Shown: positions 42,583 through 51,695 of the stretch, one piece after another
How the letters are laid out: every line of letters starts with the position of its first letter
Position numbering within the stretch: position 1 is the stretch's first letter
From: Sphingopyxis sp. H053
Lineage (GTDB): Bacteria > Pseudomonadota > Alphaproteobacteria > Sphingomonadales > Sphingomonadaceae
Direction: 5' to 3'
Length of the DNA: 64,000 nucleotides
Assembly: GCF_001468225.1 (NCBI RefSeq)
Contig: NZ_LNRU01000014.1
Span: 1-64,000 of the forward strand
Translations under genes and position numbers: made by a program
Notes under the pieces: model-generated
Databases searched by the model: none
What the model was told of the DNA's origin: nothing
Seen by the model: the letters and a program-made list of their open reading frames with translations, nothing else

Positions 42583-43434
42583 TTGAGCCAGTCGCTGGGC
42601 ATCGGCTTCGCGCTTGTCGCCGCACTGACCACCGCTTCCTCTCACGCCCTGTTAAAATCGGGCGAGGATCAAGCAGCGGTTCGCGCGCTGTGCGGCGCAA
42701 CATGGGCTGGCGCCGCCGCCATTCCGCTGATGTTCACCGGCTTGCCCACTCCGGCTATGCTGCCGTGGCTTGGCGGAGCGGTCGCCCTGCACAGCGTCTA
42801 TTCGCTGGTGTTGACGCGCTCCTATACGCTTAACGATTTTTCGGTAGCCTTTCCGATCGCGCGCGGAACGGCGCCGCTCATCGCAACGGTCGGCGGCGCA
42901 TTGTTGTTCAGCGAAATTCCCGGTTTCGGGGAGATTGCCGGAGTCGCTGCGATCTGTGCCGGGATATTATCGCTATCAGCCGGCGGTCGTATCGGGACCG
43001 CCGGGCTTGTCGCCGCACTGACGGCAGGAACCCTGACCGCCGCCTATACGATCGTCGATGCGGGCGGAATGCGGGCGAGCGAGGGTATTCTGCCCTTTCT
43101 CTGCTGGTTCTTCTTCGCGACCGGGATAGCGCTGGTGATCCAGTTCCGGGCGTCGGCGGGACCCGCCGCCGCCAAGCGCATGCGGAACAATCTGCGGCTG
43201 GGCCTGGCGGCGGGCTCGCTCGCTATCGTCAGCTTCGGCTCGACGCTTGTCGCTCTGCGATACGCGCCCGTTGCCGTCGTCAGCGCGCTGCGCGAAACAT
43301 GTATCCTGGTCAGCATAGTGATAGCGTGGATCGCCATGAAAGAGCGCATCACGCCGCACAGTCTGACGGCCGCCATCCTGATTGCCGCAGGGGCATTGCT
43401 TTTGCTGCTTTCGCATCTTCCCCCATCCACCTAA
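42583..43434 (+). CDS. DMT/EamA family transporter between ribB and ribH
   Basis: The 283-residue protein has ten predicted membrane helices in two EamA halves, for example FALVAALTTASSHALLKSGE near the start and VVSALRETCILVSIVIAWIAMKERITPHSLTAAILI near the end. It lies 7 bases after ribB and 10 bases before ribH, so it is part of the riboflavin locus. EamA-type riboflavin importers (RibN) are known in alphaproteobacteria, so a flavin transporter is plausible, but EamA proteins carry many substrates. The start is a TTG at 42583. Codon use seems slightly less GC-rich than its neighbours. Confidence 0.82.
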   Translation: MSQSLGIGFALVAALTTASSHALLKSGEDQAAVRALCGATWAGAAAIPLMFTGLPTPAMLPWLGGAVALHSVYSLVLTRSYTLNDFSVAFPIARGTAPLIATVGGALLFSEIPGFGEIAGVAAICAGILSLSAGGRIGTAGLVAALTAGTLTAAYTIVDAGGMRASEGILPFLCWFFFATGIALVIQFRASAGPAAAKRMRNNLRLGLAAGSLAIVSFGSTLVALRYAPVAVVSALRETCILVSIVIAWIAMKERITPHSLTAAILIAAGALLLLLSHLPPST

Positions 43435-43444
43435 GGAGGCCGTC

Positions 43445-43870
43445 ATGGCACATGTTCTGATCGTCGAAGCCCGCTTTTATTCTCACCTCAACGACATGCT
43501 GCTCGACGGCGTGCGCAGCGCGCTCGACGCCGAGGGGCACAGCCATGACACGGTGACCGTCCCCGGGGCATTGGAAGTGCCCGCGGCGATCTCGCTCGCC
43601 GCCGATAGCGGGCGCTACGACGCCTATGTCGCGCTCGGCGTCGTGATCCGCGGCGAGACCTATCATTTCGAGGTCGTGTCGAACGAAAGCGCGCGCGGCA
43701 TCATGGCGTTGACGCTCGACGGGCTCGCGATCGGCAACGGCATCCTCACCGTCGAGAATGAGGAACAGGCGCTTGCGCGCGCCGACAAGACGCGCAAGGA
43801 CAAGGGCGGCGAAGCGGCGAAGGCCGCGCTCGCCATGCTCGCGCTGAAGGAACAATTCGGCATTGGTTGA
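43445..43870 (+). CDS. ribH: 6,7-dimethyl-8-ribityllumazine synthase
   Basis: The 141-residue lumazine synthase joins the RibB product with the pyrimidine intermediate in the penultimate step of riboflavin synthesis. The family motifs are LIVEARFYSHLNDMLL, VPGALEVPAAI, ALGVVIRGETYHFEVVSNES and IGNGILTVENEEQAL. Length is typical. AAGGAGG lies before the ATG. It is the third gene of the ribB locus. Confidence 0.96.
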   Translation: MAHVLIVEARFYSHLNDMLLDGVRSALDAEGHSHDTVTVPGALEVPAAISLAADSGRYDAYVALGVVIRGETYHFEVVSNESARGIMALTLDGLAIGNGILTVENEEQALARADKTRKDKGGEAAKAALAMLALKEQFGIG

Positions 43871-44525
43871 TCGCCCGCCTCCCAGCCGTTTTTCCGTCGT
43901 CGAGCGCGGCGGTCGGCTGGTGGTGATCGACAGGGAAACCGGACAGACCCCGCTGAGCGCGGCCGAGCGCATGGATCTTCACGACCGCAAGATGGGGGTC
44001 GAGCCGATTCGGCCGGCGAAGACAAGCGCCGTCCCCGATATGTCCGCCGCGGCGCGCACCGAATCGGGGCTGAGCGCGCGGCCCGCGCCGGCGCAGCAGA
44101 AGGCGATGCCAGGGGCGAACAGCGGCAGGGACCGCGTGGCGGCGGCTGTCGCCGAGCGCAACAAGCGGCCATGGAAGAATCCGCAGCCGAATGACCGGCC
44201 CGCGCTGAAATCCAACCCCGAGCCCGCGCAGATCGCGAGCCGTCCGGCGCCACAAGCCGGAAGCACCCGCAAGACGATTGTTACGGGCAAATGGTGGGAC
44301 GCCAAAGGACCGCGCACGATCGAACTGGGGCCCAAGGGTCAGCAGGCATTGAGTAACGGCTTCGCCACGCTGTTCGTCGCGCTCGTTATCGCGGCAATCG
44401 TCGTGGGCTTCATCGAGCCATTGCTACTCTTCGCCGGCGCGTTCGTGCTGTTCCGCTTCGGCGGCAATGTTCTCGGGCCGATCGGCGCCGGGATCGTCGA
44501 CAAGGCGATTGCCGAAAAGGGATGA
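43863..44525 (+). CDS. membrane protein of unknown function
   Basis: The 220-residue protein has a long hydrophilic, proline- and lysine-rich N-terminal region, with a basic segment (RNKRPWKNPQPNDRP), and two C-terminal hydrophobic segments (FATLFVALVIAAIVVGFIEPLLLFAGAFVLF). It starts with TTG overlapping the ribH stop by 8 bases, so it is translated with ribH, but nothing in it points to riboflavin. I do not recognise the family. Confidence 0.65.
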   Translation: MVDRPPPSRFSVVERGGRLVVIDRETGQTPLSAAERMDLHDRKMGVEPIRPAKTSAVPDMSAAARTESGLSARPAPAQQKAMPGANSGRDRVAAAVAERNKRPWKNPQPNDRPALKSNPEPAQIASRPAPQAGSTRKTIVTGKWWDAKGPRTIELGPKGQQALSNGFATLFVALVIAAIVVGFIEPLLLFAGAFVLFRFGGNVLGPIGAGIVDKAIAEKG

Positions 44526-44561
44526 TCCGGACGGCACCGAGCCGCCCGGGCCATGGACATC

Positions 44562-45647
44562 TTACGCCGTTTGCAGCGCAGGATAGTCGGTGTAGCCGAC
44601 CGGCCCCGGCGAATACCAGGTCTGCGGATTGTCGGCGGCCCATTCAGCGCCGTTCCGGATGCGCTCGACCAGATCGGGGTTGCCGATAAAGGGGCGGCCG
44701 AACGCGACCGCGTCGGCGGTGCCGCTCGCCAGCGCGGCCTCGGCCAGCGCGACGTCATAGTCGCTGTTGAGGATCAGCGGTCCCTTGAACGCGGCGCGGA
44801 TCGACGGCGACTGCTTCGGAACGTCGGTGCGCCCGAAGGTGCCGTCGGGACCGGGTTCGCGCAGTTCGAGGAAGGCAATGCCGAGTGCGTCGAGCGCCGC
44901 CGCTGCGATCGGGAACAGCCGTTCGGGGGCGCTGTCGTCGACGCCTTGTGTGTCGCCATTGGGCGACAGGCGCACGCCCACGCGGTCGGCACCCCAGACC
45001 GAGATCAGCGCCTCGGTGACTTCGCGGAGCAAACGGATGCGATTCTCGATCGGGCCGCCATAATCATCGTCGCGCAGGTTGCTGCCGTCGCGCAGGAACT
45101 GGTCGATCAGATAGCCGTTCGCGCCGTGGAGCTGGACGCCGTCGAAGCCGGCGCGCTTCGCATTTTCGGCGGCCTTGACATAATCGGCGATCACGCGCGG
45201 GATTTCGGCGAGTTCGAGCGGGCGCGCAACCTCATATTCCATCCGGCCGACGGGGGTGTGCGCCTTGCCCGGCGCCTGCGTCGCCGACGCCGAAACCGGC
45301 GGCTTGCCGTCGTTGAACACCGAATGGACGACGCGGCCCATGTGCCAGAGCTGCGCGACGATGCGCCCGCCCGCTTCATGCACGGCGTCGGTCACCGGCT
45401 TCCAGCCTTCGACCTGCGCGTCGGTCCACAGGCCCGGCGCGCTCGGCCAGCCGAGACCCTCTTGCGAAATGCCGGTGGCTTCGGAAATGATCAGCCCCGC
45501 CGACGCGCGCTGGCGATAATAGTCGCGCGCAAGTTCGTTCGGCACGAAACCCGGCCCGGCGCGGCCGCGCGTCAGCGGCGCCATGATGATGCGGTTCGGC
45601 GCTTCGATGGCGCCCAATTTGATCGGATCGAACAGGGATAGAGTCAT
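44562..45647 (-). CDS. Old Yellow Enzyme family NADH:flavin oxidoreductase
   Basis: The 361-residue FMN enzyme has the OYE motifs: LFDPIKLGAIEAPNRIIMAPLTR at the N-terminus, GRIVAQLWHMGRVVH, AGFDGVQLHGANGYLIDQFL (substrate-binding His-x-x-Asn), DDYGGPIENRIRLLREV, and the C-terminal VAFGRPFIGNPDL for FMN phosphate. It reduces alpha,beta-unsaturated carbonyls, maleimides or nitro compounds, like NemA. A GGAGGAAAG precedes the ATG at 45647. It is divergent from the next transporter gene. Confidence 0.94.
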   Translation of the reverse strand: MTLSLFDPIKLGAIEAPNRIIMAPLTRGRAGPGFVPNELARDYYRQRASAGLIISEATGISQEGLGWPSAPGLWTDAQVEGWKPVTDAVHEAGGRIVAQLWHMGRVVHSVFNDGKPPVSASATQAPGKAHTPVGRMEYEVARPLELAEIPRVIADYVKAAENAKRAGFDGVQLHGANGYLIDQFLRDGSNLRDDDYGGPIENRIRLLREVTEALISVWGADRVGVRLSPNGDTQGVDDSAPERLFPIAAAALDALGIAFLELREPGPDGTFGRTDVPKQSPSIRAAFKGPLILNSDYDVALAEAALASGTADAVAFGRPFIGNPDLVERIRNGAEWAADNPQTWYSPGPVGYTDYPALQTA

Positions 45648-45761
45648 CTTTCCTCCACGTCGCACTTTTTTCATGGGCGACCCCACTGGTCGCCGCTATG
45701 GCCCGCGAAGCTATGGACGCCGCGGCGCCGGCACAATGGTAAGTATCAAAAGAAAATCTAA

Positions 45762-46682
45762 ATGACAGCGAAGATGGACAGCATCGACAGCGAATCGGTC
45801 GCCGGCGTTGGAGCCGGACGCTGGGCCTTTGCCGCGCTGCTCGGCGGCAATATCGCGCTGTCGCTCGGCGCGATGCTCGTGCGGATGGCCGAAGCCGACG
45901 GCGTGGGCCCCACCGCCTCGGCCTTCTGGCGGATGACGCTCGCGCTGCCGCTGCTGCTGATCTTCGCATGGCGCGAAACGGGCGGACGGATGCCGCCGCG
46001 CCCCGCGCTGCTGATCGCCGCGGCGGCGGGCATCTTCTTCGCGCTCGACCTCGCCGCCTGGCACCTCGGCATCCTGCAGACGAAAGTCGCCAACGCGACC
46101 CTGTTCGGCAATTGCGCCAGCCTGCTGCTCGTCCTCTGGACGATCTTCCTGACCCGCGAAATGCCGCGCGGCTGGCAGGCGGCGGCAATCCTGCTCGCCT
46201 TCGCCGGATCGGCGCTGTTGATGGGGCAGAGTTACGAACTGTCACCCGACTATCTCGTCGGTGACCTGCTCAGCCTGCTCGCGGGGGTGCTCTATACGGT
46301 CTATGTCATCCTGATGCAGCGGGTGCGCGATACGCTCGCACCGTGGTCTGCGCTCGCCATCGCCTCGGCGGTCTGCGTTCCCATCCTGCTCGGCACCGCG
46401 CTTGCGCTCGGCGAAACGGTGATGCCGCATAACTGGACCCCGCTGATCCTGCTCGCATTGGTAAGCCAGGTTATCGGGCAGGGGCTGATGATCTGGTCGC
46501 TGCCGCGCTTCTCGCCGCTGGTGATCGGGCTGACGCTGCTGATCCAGCCCGCCTTCGCCGCGCTCACCGGCTGGATCGGGTTCGGCGAGACGCTGTCGGC
46601 GATCGACATTTTCGGCGGGATGATGGTCGGCGCGGCGCTGGTGCTGATCCGGTTGCCGAACCGCGCGGCGCGGCCTATCTGA
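45762..46682 (+). CDS. DMT/EamA family transporter
   Basis: The 306-residue protein has ten predicted membrane helices in two EamA repeats, for example WAFAALLGGNIALSLGAMLV and GLTLLIQPAFAALTGWIGFGETLSAIDIFGGMMVGAALVLI. The family exports or imports small metabolites; the substrate cannot be read. The start is the first ATG of the frame, 114 bases from the divergent OYE gene. It ends 4 bases before the COQ9 gene. Confidence 0.88.
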   Translation: MTAKMDSIDSESVAGVGAGRWAFAALLGGNIALSLGAMLVRMAEADGVGPTASAFWRMTLALPLLLIFAWRETGGRMPPRPALLIAAAAGIFFALDLAAWHLGILQTKVANATLFGNCASLLLVLWTIFLTREMPRGWQAAAILLAFAGSALLMGQSYELSPDYLVGDLLSLLAGVLYTVYVILMQRVRDTLAPWSALAIASAVCVPILLGTALALGETVMPHNWTPLILLALVSQVIGQGLMIWSLPRFSPLVIGLTLLIQPAFAALTGWIGFGETLSAIDIFGGMMVGAALVLIRLPNRAARPI

Positions 46683-46686
46683 AGCT

Positions 46687-47352
46687 ATGGCTTCGATCTT
46701 TCCCGCCGACCCGACCCTCGACGAGATTCGCGCCGCGCTGGCGCCGCTGATTGCGGCATCGGCGGCGTTCGACGGTTTTGGCGACGCCGCGCTCGCCGAT
46801 GCCGCGGCGCGCGTCGGCATCGACACCGATGTCGCACGCCTCGCCTTTCCCGGCGGCGGCCGCGACATGGTCGACGCCTGGTTCGCCGATATCGACGCGG
46901 CGATGGAAGCGCGCTGGCCCGCCGAGAAGCTCGCGACGCTGAAGATTCGCGAGCGCATCACCACTCTCGTCGAGACGCGTATCGATCTGCTCGCGCCGCA
47001 TCGCGAATCGCTGCGCCGCGCACTGGCGCTGCTCGCGCTGCCGACCAATGCACCGCACGCCGCCAAGCTCGGCTGGCGCGCCGCCGACCATATGTGGCGG
47101 CTCGCGGGCGACACCGCGACCGACTATAATCACTATAGCAAGCGCGCGATCCTTGGCGCCGTCTATGGTTCGACGATGGCGGTGTTCCTGAGCGACGAAA
47201 GCGAGGATCTGGCCGATACGCGCGCCTTCCTCGCACGCCGTATCGACCAGGTGATGCGTTTCGAAAGCTGGAAGCACCGCCGCGCCGCGCGCAGCATCGA
47301 ACGGCCGAGCCTCGCGCGCTTCGTCGGGCGGCTGCGTTACCCGGGGCGGTGA
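46687..47352 (+). CDS. COQ9 family protein
   Basis: The 221-residue protein matches COQ9: a TetR-like helical start (DPTLDEIRAALAPLIAASAAFDGFGDAAL), the GRDMVDAWFADIDAAM segment, and the lipid-binding C-terminal domain with KLGWRAADHMWRLAGDTATDYNHYSKRAILGAVYGST. COQ9 binds ubiquinone intermediates and helps COQ7 hydroxylation. Other ubiquinone genes are not present in the window. Confidence 0.92.
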   Translation: MASIFPADPTLDEIRAALAPLIAASAAFDGFGDAALADAAARVGIDTDVARLAFPGGGRDMVDAWFADIDAAMEARWPAEKLATLKIRERITTLVETRIDLLAPHRESLRRALALLALPTNAPHAAKLGWRAADHMWRLAGDTATDYNHYSKRAILGAVYGSTMAVFLSDESEDLADTRAFLARRIDQVMRFESWKHRRAARSIERPSLARFVGRLRYPGR

Positions 47353-47379
47353 CGCGTTTCGATAAAGGACTGGCGCTCG

Positions 47380-47400
47380 GCGATTGTTATTGATAATCGC
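47380..47400 (+). promoter_or_regulatory. Fur-like iron box before feoA
   Basis: GCGATT and AATCGC form an inverted repeat (47380-47385, 47395-47400) around an AT-rich centre TTATTGAT. It resembles iron boxes for Fur family regulators and lies 6 bases before the feoA ATG, overlapping the expected promoter. Confidence 0.6.
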
Positions 47401-47406
47401 TCGCAA

Positions 47407-47667
47407 ATGACTGCTTTGCTCGAAAATGTGCTGGATCGTGCGCCGCTGGGTGTTGCGGTGCGGATCGCCCGCATCGATTGGACTGCGATGTCCGAGGACG
47501 AGGGGCGCCGCCTGCGCGAATTCGGCCTGATGGAAGGATGCGAAGTCACCCCGCTCCACCGCGGCAGCATCTTCTCGCGCGATCCGCTCGCGCTCATCGT
47601 CGGACGCATGAAGGTGATCATCCGCGCGCGGCAGGCTGCGGCGATCGAAATCGAGCCCGTCGCATGA
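47407..47667 (+). CDS. feoA: ferrous iron transport protein A
   Basis: The 86-residue SH3-like protein has the FeoA pattern RLREFGLMEGCEVTPLHRG then DPLALIVGRMKVIIRARQAAAIEIEP. FeoA assists FeoB in ferrous iron uptake on the cytoplasmic side. The gene overlaps feoB by ATGA and sits behind a Fur-like site. Confidence 0.92.
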   Translation: MTALLENVLDRAPLGVAVRIARIDWTAMSEDEGRRLREFGLMEGCEVTPLHRGSIFSRDPLALIVGRMKVIIRARQAAAIEIEPVA

Positions 47668-49526
47668 CCGGCGCGATTCCCTCGATCGCGCTCGTCGGCA
47701 ATCCCAACGCCGGCAAGTCGAGCCTGTTCAACGCGCTGACCGGCGCGCGGCAAAAAATCGCCAACTACCCCGGCGTCACCGTCGAGCGAAAGGCGGGGCA
47801 CGCGAGCTTTGCCGACGGCCGCCCGATCTCGCTGATCGACCTGCCCGGCACGTACAGCCTGACCCCCGCGAGCCTTGACGAAGCCGTCACCCGCGACGTC
47901 GTGCTCGGCAGGCAGGACGGCGAGAAGCGCCCCGACGCGCTGATCGTCGTGCTCGACGCAGCGAACCTCGACAATCATCTCAGCTTCGCGCTCGAGTTGC
48001 TCGCGCTGAACCTGCCCACCGTCGTCGCGCTCAACATGGTCGACCTCGCGACCCGCGACGGGCTGACGCTCGACGCCGAACGCCTGTCGAAGGAGCTGGG
48101 CGTCCCGGTCGTCCCCACCGTCGCGGTGCGCAAGCGCGGGATGGCCGAACTGCTCGCCGCCGTCGATGGCGCGATCCGGTCGCACAGCGCGGGCGAAGTC
48201 GCCGTGCCCGCCAAAGCCAATGACGCGTCGCTCCACCAGCGCGCCCGCACGCTCGCGCGCGCCGCGATCCTCAGCGAAACGCCGGTGCGCCGCTGGACAC
48301 AGCGCGTCGACAATGTCGTGCTGCATCCGGTCGCCGGGATGATCATCCTGCTCGCGCTGATGTTCGTGATGTTCCAGGCGGTCTATGCCGCCGCCGAGGC
48401 CCCTGCGGACTTCCTCGAAGGCGGGATCGGCGTGGTTCAGCAATGGGTCGTCGCGACCTTCCCCGACAATTTCCTGCGCGGGCTGGTCGTCGAAGGCCTG
48501 CTCGCCGGCGTCGGCGCGGTCGTCGTCTTCCTGCCGCAGATCCTGATCCTCTTCCTCTTCATCCTGCTTTTGGAAGCATCGGGCTATATGACGCGCGCCG
48601 CCTTCCTGATGGACGGGCTGATGGGCAAGGTCGGATTGTCGGGGCGCGGTTTCATCCCGCTGCTGTCGAGTTTCGCCTGCGCGGTCCCCGGCATCATGGC
48701 GACGCGCGCGATCCCCGACGAAAAGGACCGGCTGACGACGATATTGATCGCGCCGCTGATGACCTGTTCGGCGCGGCTTCCCGTCTATGCGCTGATCATC
48801 GCCGCCTTCATCCCCAACACCAATGTCGGCGGATCGCCGGTGGGGCTGCAGGGGTTGGTGCTCTTCGGTCTCTATCTGTCGGGGATCGTCGGCGCGCTCG
48901 TCGTCGCCTATGTCCTGCGCCGCACGGTGGCAAAGGGTGCGGGCGCCGGCTTTATGATGGAAATGCCGCGATACCAGATGCCGCGCTGGCGCGACATCGC
49001 GATCGGCCTGTGGCAGCGCGCGTGGATCTTCCTCCGCCGCGCGGGCACGATCATCGCGATGACCACCGTCATACTGTGGCTGTTGCTTACCTTCCCGCAG
49101 GCACCCGAGGGCGAAAGCCAGGTCGAATATAGTGTCGCCGGGCGCATCGCGAGCGGGCTGGAGGTCGTCGTCAAGCCGATCGGCTTCAACCATGATATCG
49201 CGCTCGCGCTGATCCCCGCAATGGCGGCGCGCGAGGTCGCGGTGTCGGCGATGGCGACCGCCAACGCGATCGACGCCAGCGGCGACGAAGAGGCGATGGC
49301 GCAGTCGCTGGGCGAACGATTGCAGGGCAAGTGGAGCCTCGCGACCGCACTCGCCTTCCTCGCCTGGTTCGTCTTTGCGCCGCAGTGCATTTCAACGATC
49401 GCGATCACCCGCCGCGAGACCAATGGGTGGAAATGGCCCATGTTCATGGTTGGCTATTTGTTCCTGCTCGCCTATGCCGCTGCCGGAATCACTTACTGGA
49501 CAGCCGTCGCCTTTGGACTAGGCTGA
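47664..49526 (+). CDS. feoB: ferrous iron transporter B
   Basis: The 620-residue protein has an N-terminal GTPase domain (G1 GNPNAGKSS, residues 12-20; G2 YPGVT; G3 DLPGTYS; G4-like ALNMVDLA) and two gate-type membrane regions, with SFACAVPGIMATRAI and MTCSARLPVYALI as family motifs. It is rather shorter than the 770-residue E. coli protein but within the range for FeoB. It imports Fe2+ across the inner membrane. FeoC is absent. Confidence 0.95.
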   Translation: MTGAIPSIALVGNPNAGKSSLFNALTGARQKIANYPGVTVERKAGHASFADGRPISLIDLPGTYSLTPASLDEAVTRDVVLGRQDGEKRPDALIVVLDAANLDNHLSFALELLALNLPTVVALNMVDLATRDGLTLDAERLSKELGVPVVPTVAVRKRGMAELLAAVDGAIRSHSAGEVAVPAKANDASLHQRARTLARAAILSETPVRRWTQRVDNVVLHPVAGMIILLALMFVMFQAVYAAAEAPADFLEGGIGVVQQWVVATFPDNFLRGLVVEGLLAGVGAVVVFLPQILILFLFILLLEASGYMTRAAFLMDGLMGKVGLSGRGFIPLLSSFACAVPGIMATRAIPDEKDRLTTILIAPLMTCSARLPVYALIIAAFIPNTNVGGSPVGLQGLVLFGLYLSGIVGALVVAYVLRRTVAKGAGAGFMMEMPRYQMPRWRDIAIGLWQRAWIFLRRAGTIIAMTTVILWLLLTFPQAPEGESQVEYSVAGRIASGLEVVVKPIGFNHDIALALIPAMAAREVAVSAMATANAIDASGDEEAMAQSLGERLQGKWSLATALAFLAWFVFAPQCISTIAITRRETNGWKWPMFMVGYLFLLAYAAAGITYWTAVAFGLG

Positions 49527-49558
49527 TCCTCCACATTTTCTAGCGGAGCGGAGCGGCA

Positions 49559-50113
49559 ATGGCTGGCAGCGTCAACAAGGTAATTTTGATCGGCAACCTC
49601 GGTGCCGACCCGGAAATCAAGTCGTTCCAGAACGGCGGCAAGGTCGCGAATCTCCGCATCGCGACGTCCGAGCAGTGGAAGGACCGGATGACCGGCGAGC
49701 GCAAGGAGCGCACCGAGTGGCACCAGGTCGTGATCAACGGCGAAGGGCTGATCGGCGTCGTCGAGCGTTATCTGAAAAAAGGCTCGAAGGTTTACATCGA
49801 AGGCTCGCTGCGCACCCGCAAATGGCAGGACCGCGACGGCAACGACAAATATACGACCGAGATCGTGATCGCCGGCATGGGCGGCACGCTGACCATGCTC
49901 GACGGTGCGCCGGGCGGCGGTGGCTCGCGTGGCGGCAGCGGCGGCGGTGACGAATGGAGCGGCGGATCGTCGGGCGGTGGCTCGGGCGGCGGCTGGAACC
50001 AGGGCGGCGGCGGTTCGTCGGGCGGATCGTCCGGCGGCGGCTTTGGCGGCGGTTCGAGCGGCGGCGGACGCCCGCCGTTCGACGACGATCTGGACGACGA
50101 CGTTCCGTTCTGA
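49559..50113 (+). CDS. ssb: single-stranded DNA-binding protein
   Basis: The 184-residue protein has the OB fold (SVNKVILIGNLGADPEIKS, KDRMTGERKERTEWHQVVI, KVYIEGSLRTRKWQDRDG), a long glycine/serine-rich linker, and the acidic tip DDDLDDDVPF through which SSB recruits repair and replication proteins. A GGAGCGG precedes the ATG. The glycine-rich repeats of the linker are coded by a simple GGC-rich tract. Confidence 0.97.
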   Translation: MAGSVNKVILIGNLGADPEIKSFQNGGKVANLRIATSEQWKDRMTGERKERTEWHQVVINGEGLIGVVERYLKKGSKVYIEGSLRTRKWQDRDGNDKYTTEIVIAGMGGTLTMLDGAPGGGGSRGGSGGGDEWSGGSSGGGSGGGWNQGGGGSSGGSSGGGFGGGSSGGGRPPFDDDLDDDVPF

Positions 50114-50129
50114 GGACGGACTTTAAGCG

Positions 50130-50597
50130 ATGACGGATATGATCACCGCCGCGGATGTCGCGCGCGGCGTATGCCGGCTGTTCGCGCAGGCGGGGCTGGT
50201 CGCGATCCCCGAGGTGCCGCTGCCCAACGGGCGGCGCACCGACCTCACCGCGATCGACGCCAAGGGCCAGATCACCATCGTCGAAATCAAGGTAAGCCGC
50301 GCCGACCTGCACGGCGACGGCAAATGGCCCGACTATTGCGACTGGTGCGACCGTTTTTACTGGGCGCTCGCGTCGGGGCTCGACCCCGCGATCCTCGAGA
50401 CCGAGGGCTATCGCCGCGAAACATCGGGGCTGATCGTCGCCGACCGTTATGGCGCGGCGGTCGTACGCGAAGCGGCGAGTTGCAACCTTGCGCCCGCGCG
50501 GCGCAAGGCCGAGCTGCTGCGCATCGGGCGGCTCGCGATGCGGCGGTCGATGATCGCCGCCGATCCCGAGCTGGCGGCGGGCTGGGTCGAGGGTTAG
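50130..50597 (+). CDS. MmcB family DNA repair protein
   Basis: The 155-residue protein matches the MmcB family, seen widely in alphaproteobacteria: ITAADVARGVCRLFAQAGL, then RRTDLTAIDAKGQITIVEIKVSRADLHGDGKWPDYCDWCDRFYWA. The E-x-K (EIKVS) with an upstream aspartate is a restriction-endonuclease-like nuclease signature. MmcB is linked to mitomycin C resistance in Caulobacter. It follows ssb and is convergent, with a 4-base overlap, with the GFA gene. Confidence 0.87.
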   Translation: MTDMITAADVARGVCRLFAQAGLVAIPEVPLPNGRRTDLTAIDAKGQITIVEIKVSRADLHGDGKWPDYCDWCDRFYWALASGLDPAILETEGYRRETSGLIVADRYGAAVVREAASCNLAPARRKAELLRIGRLAMRRSMIAADPELAAGWVEG

Positions 50598-51028
50598 CTG
50601 CGGTCGATCGGTGCCGAATCAAAGCCCGCTTCATATTGCGGCGCGGAATCGGCGATACAAACCCAGGGCGCCTTCGATCCAACGAAAATATGGGCCGCAT
50701 AGCCGCGAAAGCCCGGATCGTCGTCGAGCAGGCCCGCCGGGACGAAGAAAAACTTGCCGTTCGCGTCACTCAGCGGCGCCGGACTGCCGCATCGCCGGCA
50801 GAAATGCGACGTCCAGCCGCCGCCATCGGGAACGGCGAAACGCTCGATCAAATCCTCGCCCGCCAGCCAGCGGAAACCGGCGGCCGACGCATAGAAGACG
50901 GCATTGCCGTCCGTGCCCGATACCTTGCGGCATTTGGAGCAGTGACATTGGCCGGCGGGGCCAATTTTTCCGTCGATTTCGAAACGGATTTCGCCGCACA
51001 AACAGGAACCCCGTATCGCCGTTACCAT
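50594..51028 (-). CDS. GFA family (CENP-V/glutathione-dependent formaldehyde-activating) protein
   Basis: The 144-residue protein has the zinc-binding pattern of the GFA family: GSCLCGEIRFE, GQCHCSKCRKVSG, and HFCRRCGSPAPL. Members were described as spontaneous formaldehyde-glutathione condensing enzymes, but for most the reaction is unknown. It is the last gene of the minus-strand group ribD-ribE-GFA, 32 bases after ribE. Confidence 0.9.
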   Translation of the reverse strand: MVTAIRGSCLCGEIRFEIDGKIGPAGQCHCSKCRKVSGTDGNAVFYASAAGFRWLAGEDLIERFAVPDGGGWTSHFCRRCGSPAPLSDANGKFFFVPAGLLDDDPGFRGYAAHIFVGSKAPWVCIADSAPQYEAGFDSAPIDRS

Positions 51029-51060
51029 AGCGGACCTTCCTTCCCCGTTTGCGGCGCCCC

Positions 51061-51687
51061 TTATCCCCGCGCCTGCATCCGCGCGAGATAGCGCGCGAGA
51101 ATATCGATCTCGAGATTGACCGGGCGCCCCGCCGCGGCCTCGTTCAGCGTCGTCATCTCCTGCGTGTGCGGGATGATGTTGAGCGTGAAATGCGCCTCGC
51201 CGTCCGGCTGGTCGGTCACTTCGTTGACGGTCAGCGACACGCCGTCGACGGTGATCGAACCCTTGGGCGCGATATGCGGCGCGAGCGATGCGGGCGCGGC
51301 GACGGTGACCGTCACGCTGTCGCCGACGGGTTCGACCGACACGATGCGCCCGATATCATCGACATGCCCGGTGACGATATGCCCGCCAAGCTCGTCGCCG
51401 ATCTTGAGCGCGCGTTCGAGGTTGAGGCGGCGCCCCTGGTCCCACATCCCCGGCGCGGTGCGCGCGAGGGTTTCGCCGCTCGCGTCGATCGCGAACCAGC
51501 CGCCGGGTCCGTTGCTGCCGTCGTCAACGCCCTTTTCGACGACGGTGAGGCACGCGCCCGAGCAGGCGATCGACGCGCCGATATCGATGCTGCCGACATC
51601 ATAGGCGGTGTCGATTACGAGCCGCGTATCGCCGCGGTCCTCACGGCTGCGGATGGTGCCGATGTCGGTGATGATGCCGGTGAACAT
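51061..51687 (-). CDS. ribE: riboflavin synthase alpha chain
   Basis: The 208-residue enzyme makes riboflavin from two molecules of lumazine. The N-terminal MFTGIITDIGTI and internal repeat LGGHIVTGHVDDIG mark the two beta-barrel halves; CSGACLTVVEKG and VDGVSLTVNEV are the repeated lumazine-binding segments. It follows ribD after 8 bases, so the last and the early steps of riboflavin synthesis are co-transcribed here, away from the ribB-ribH locus. Confidence 0.95.
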   Translation of the reverse strand: MFTGIITDIGTIRSREDRGDTRLVIDTAYDVGSIDIGASIACSGACLTVVEKGVDDGSNGPGGWFAIDASGETLARTAPGMWDQGRRLNLERALKIGDELGGHIVTGHVDDIGRIVSVEPVGDSVTVTVAAPASLAPHIAPKGSITVDGVSLTVNEVTDQPDGEAHFTLNIIPHTQEMTTLNEAAAGRPVNLEIDILARYLARMQARG

Positions 51688-51695
51688 GGGGTGCG

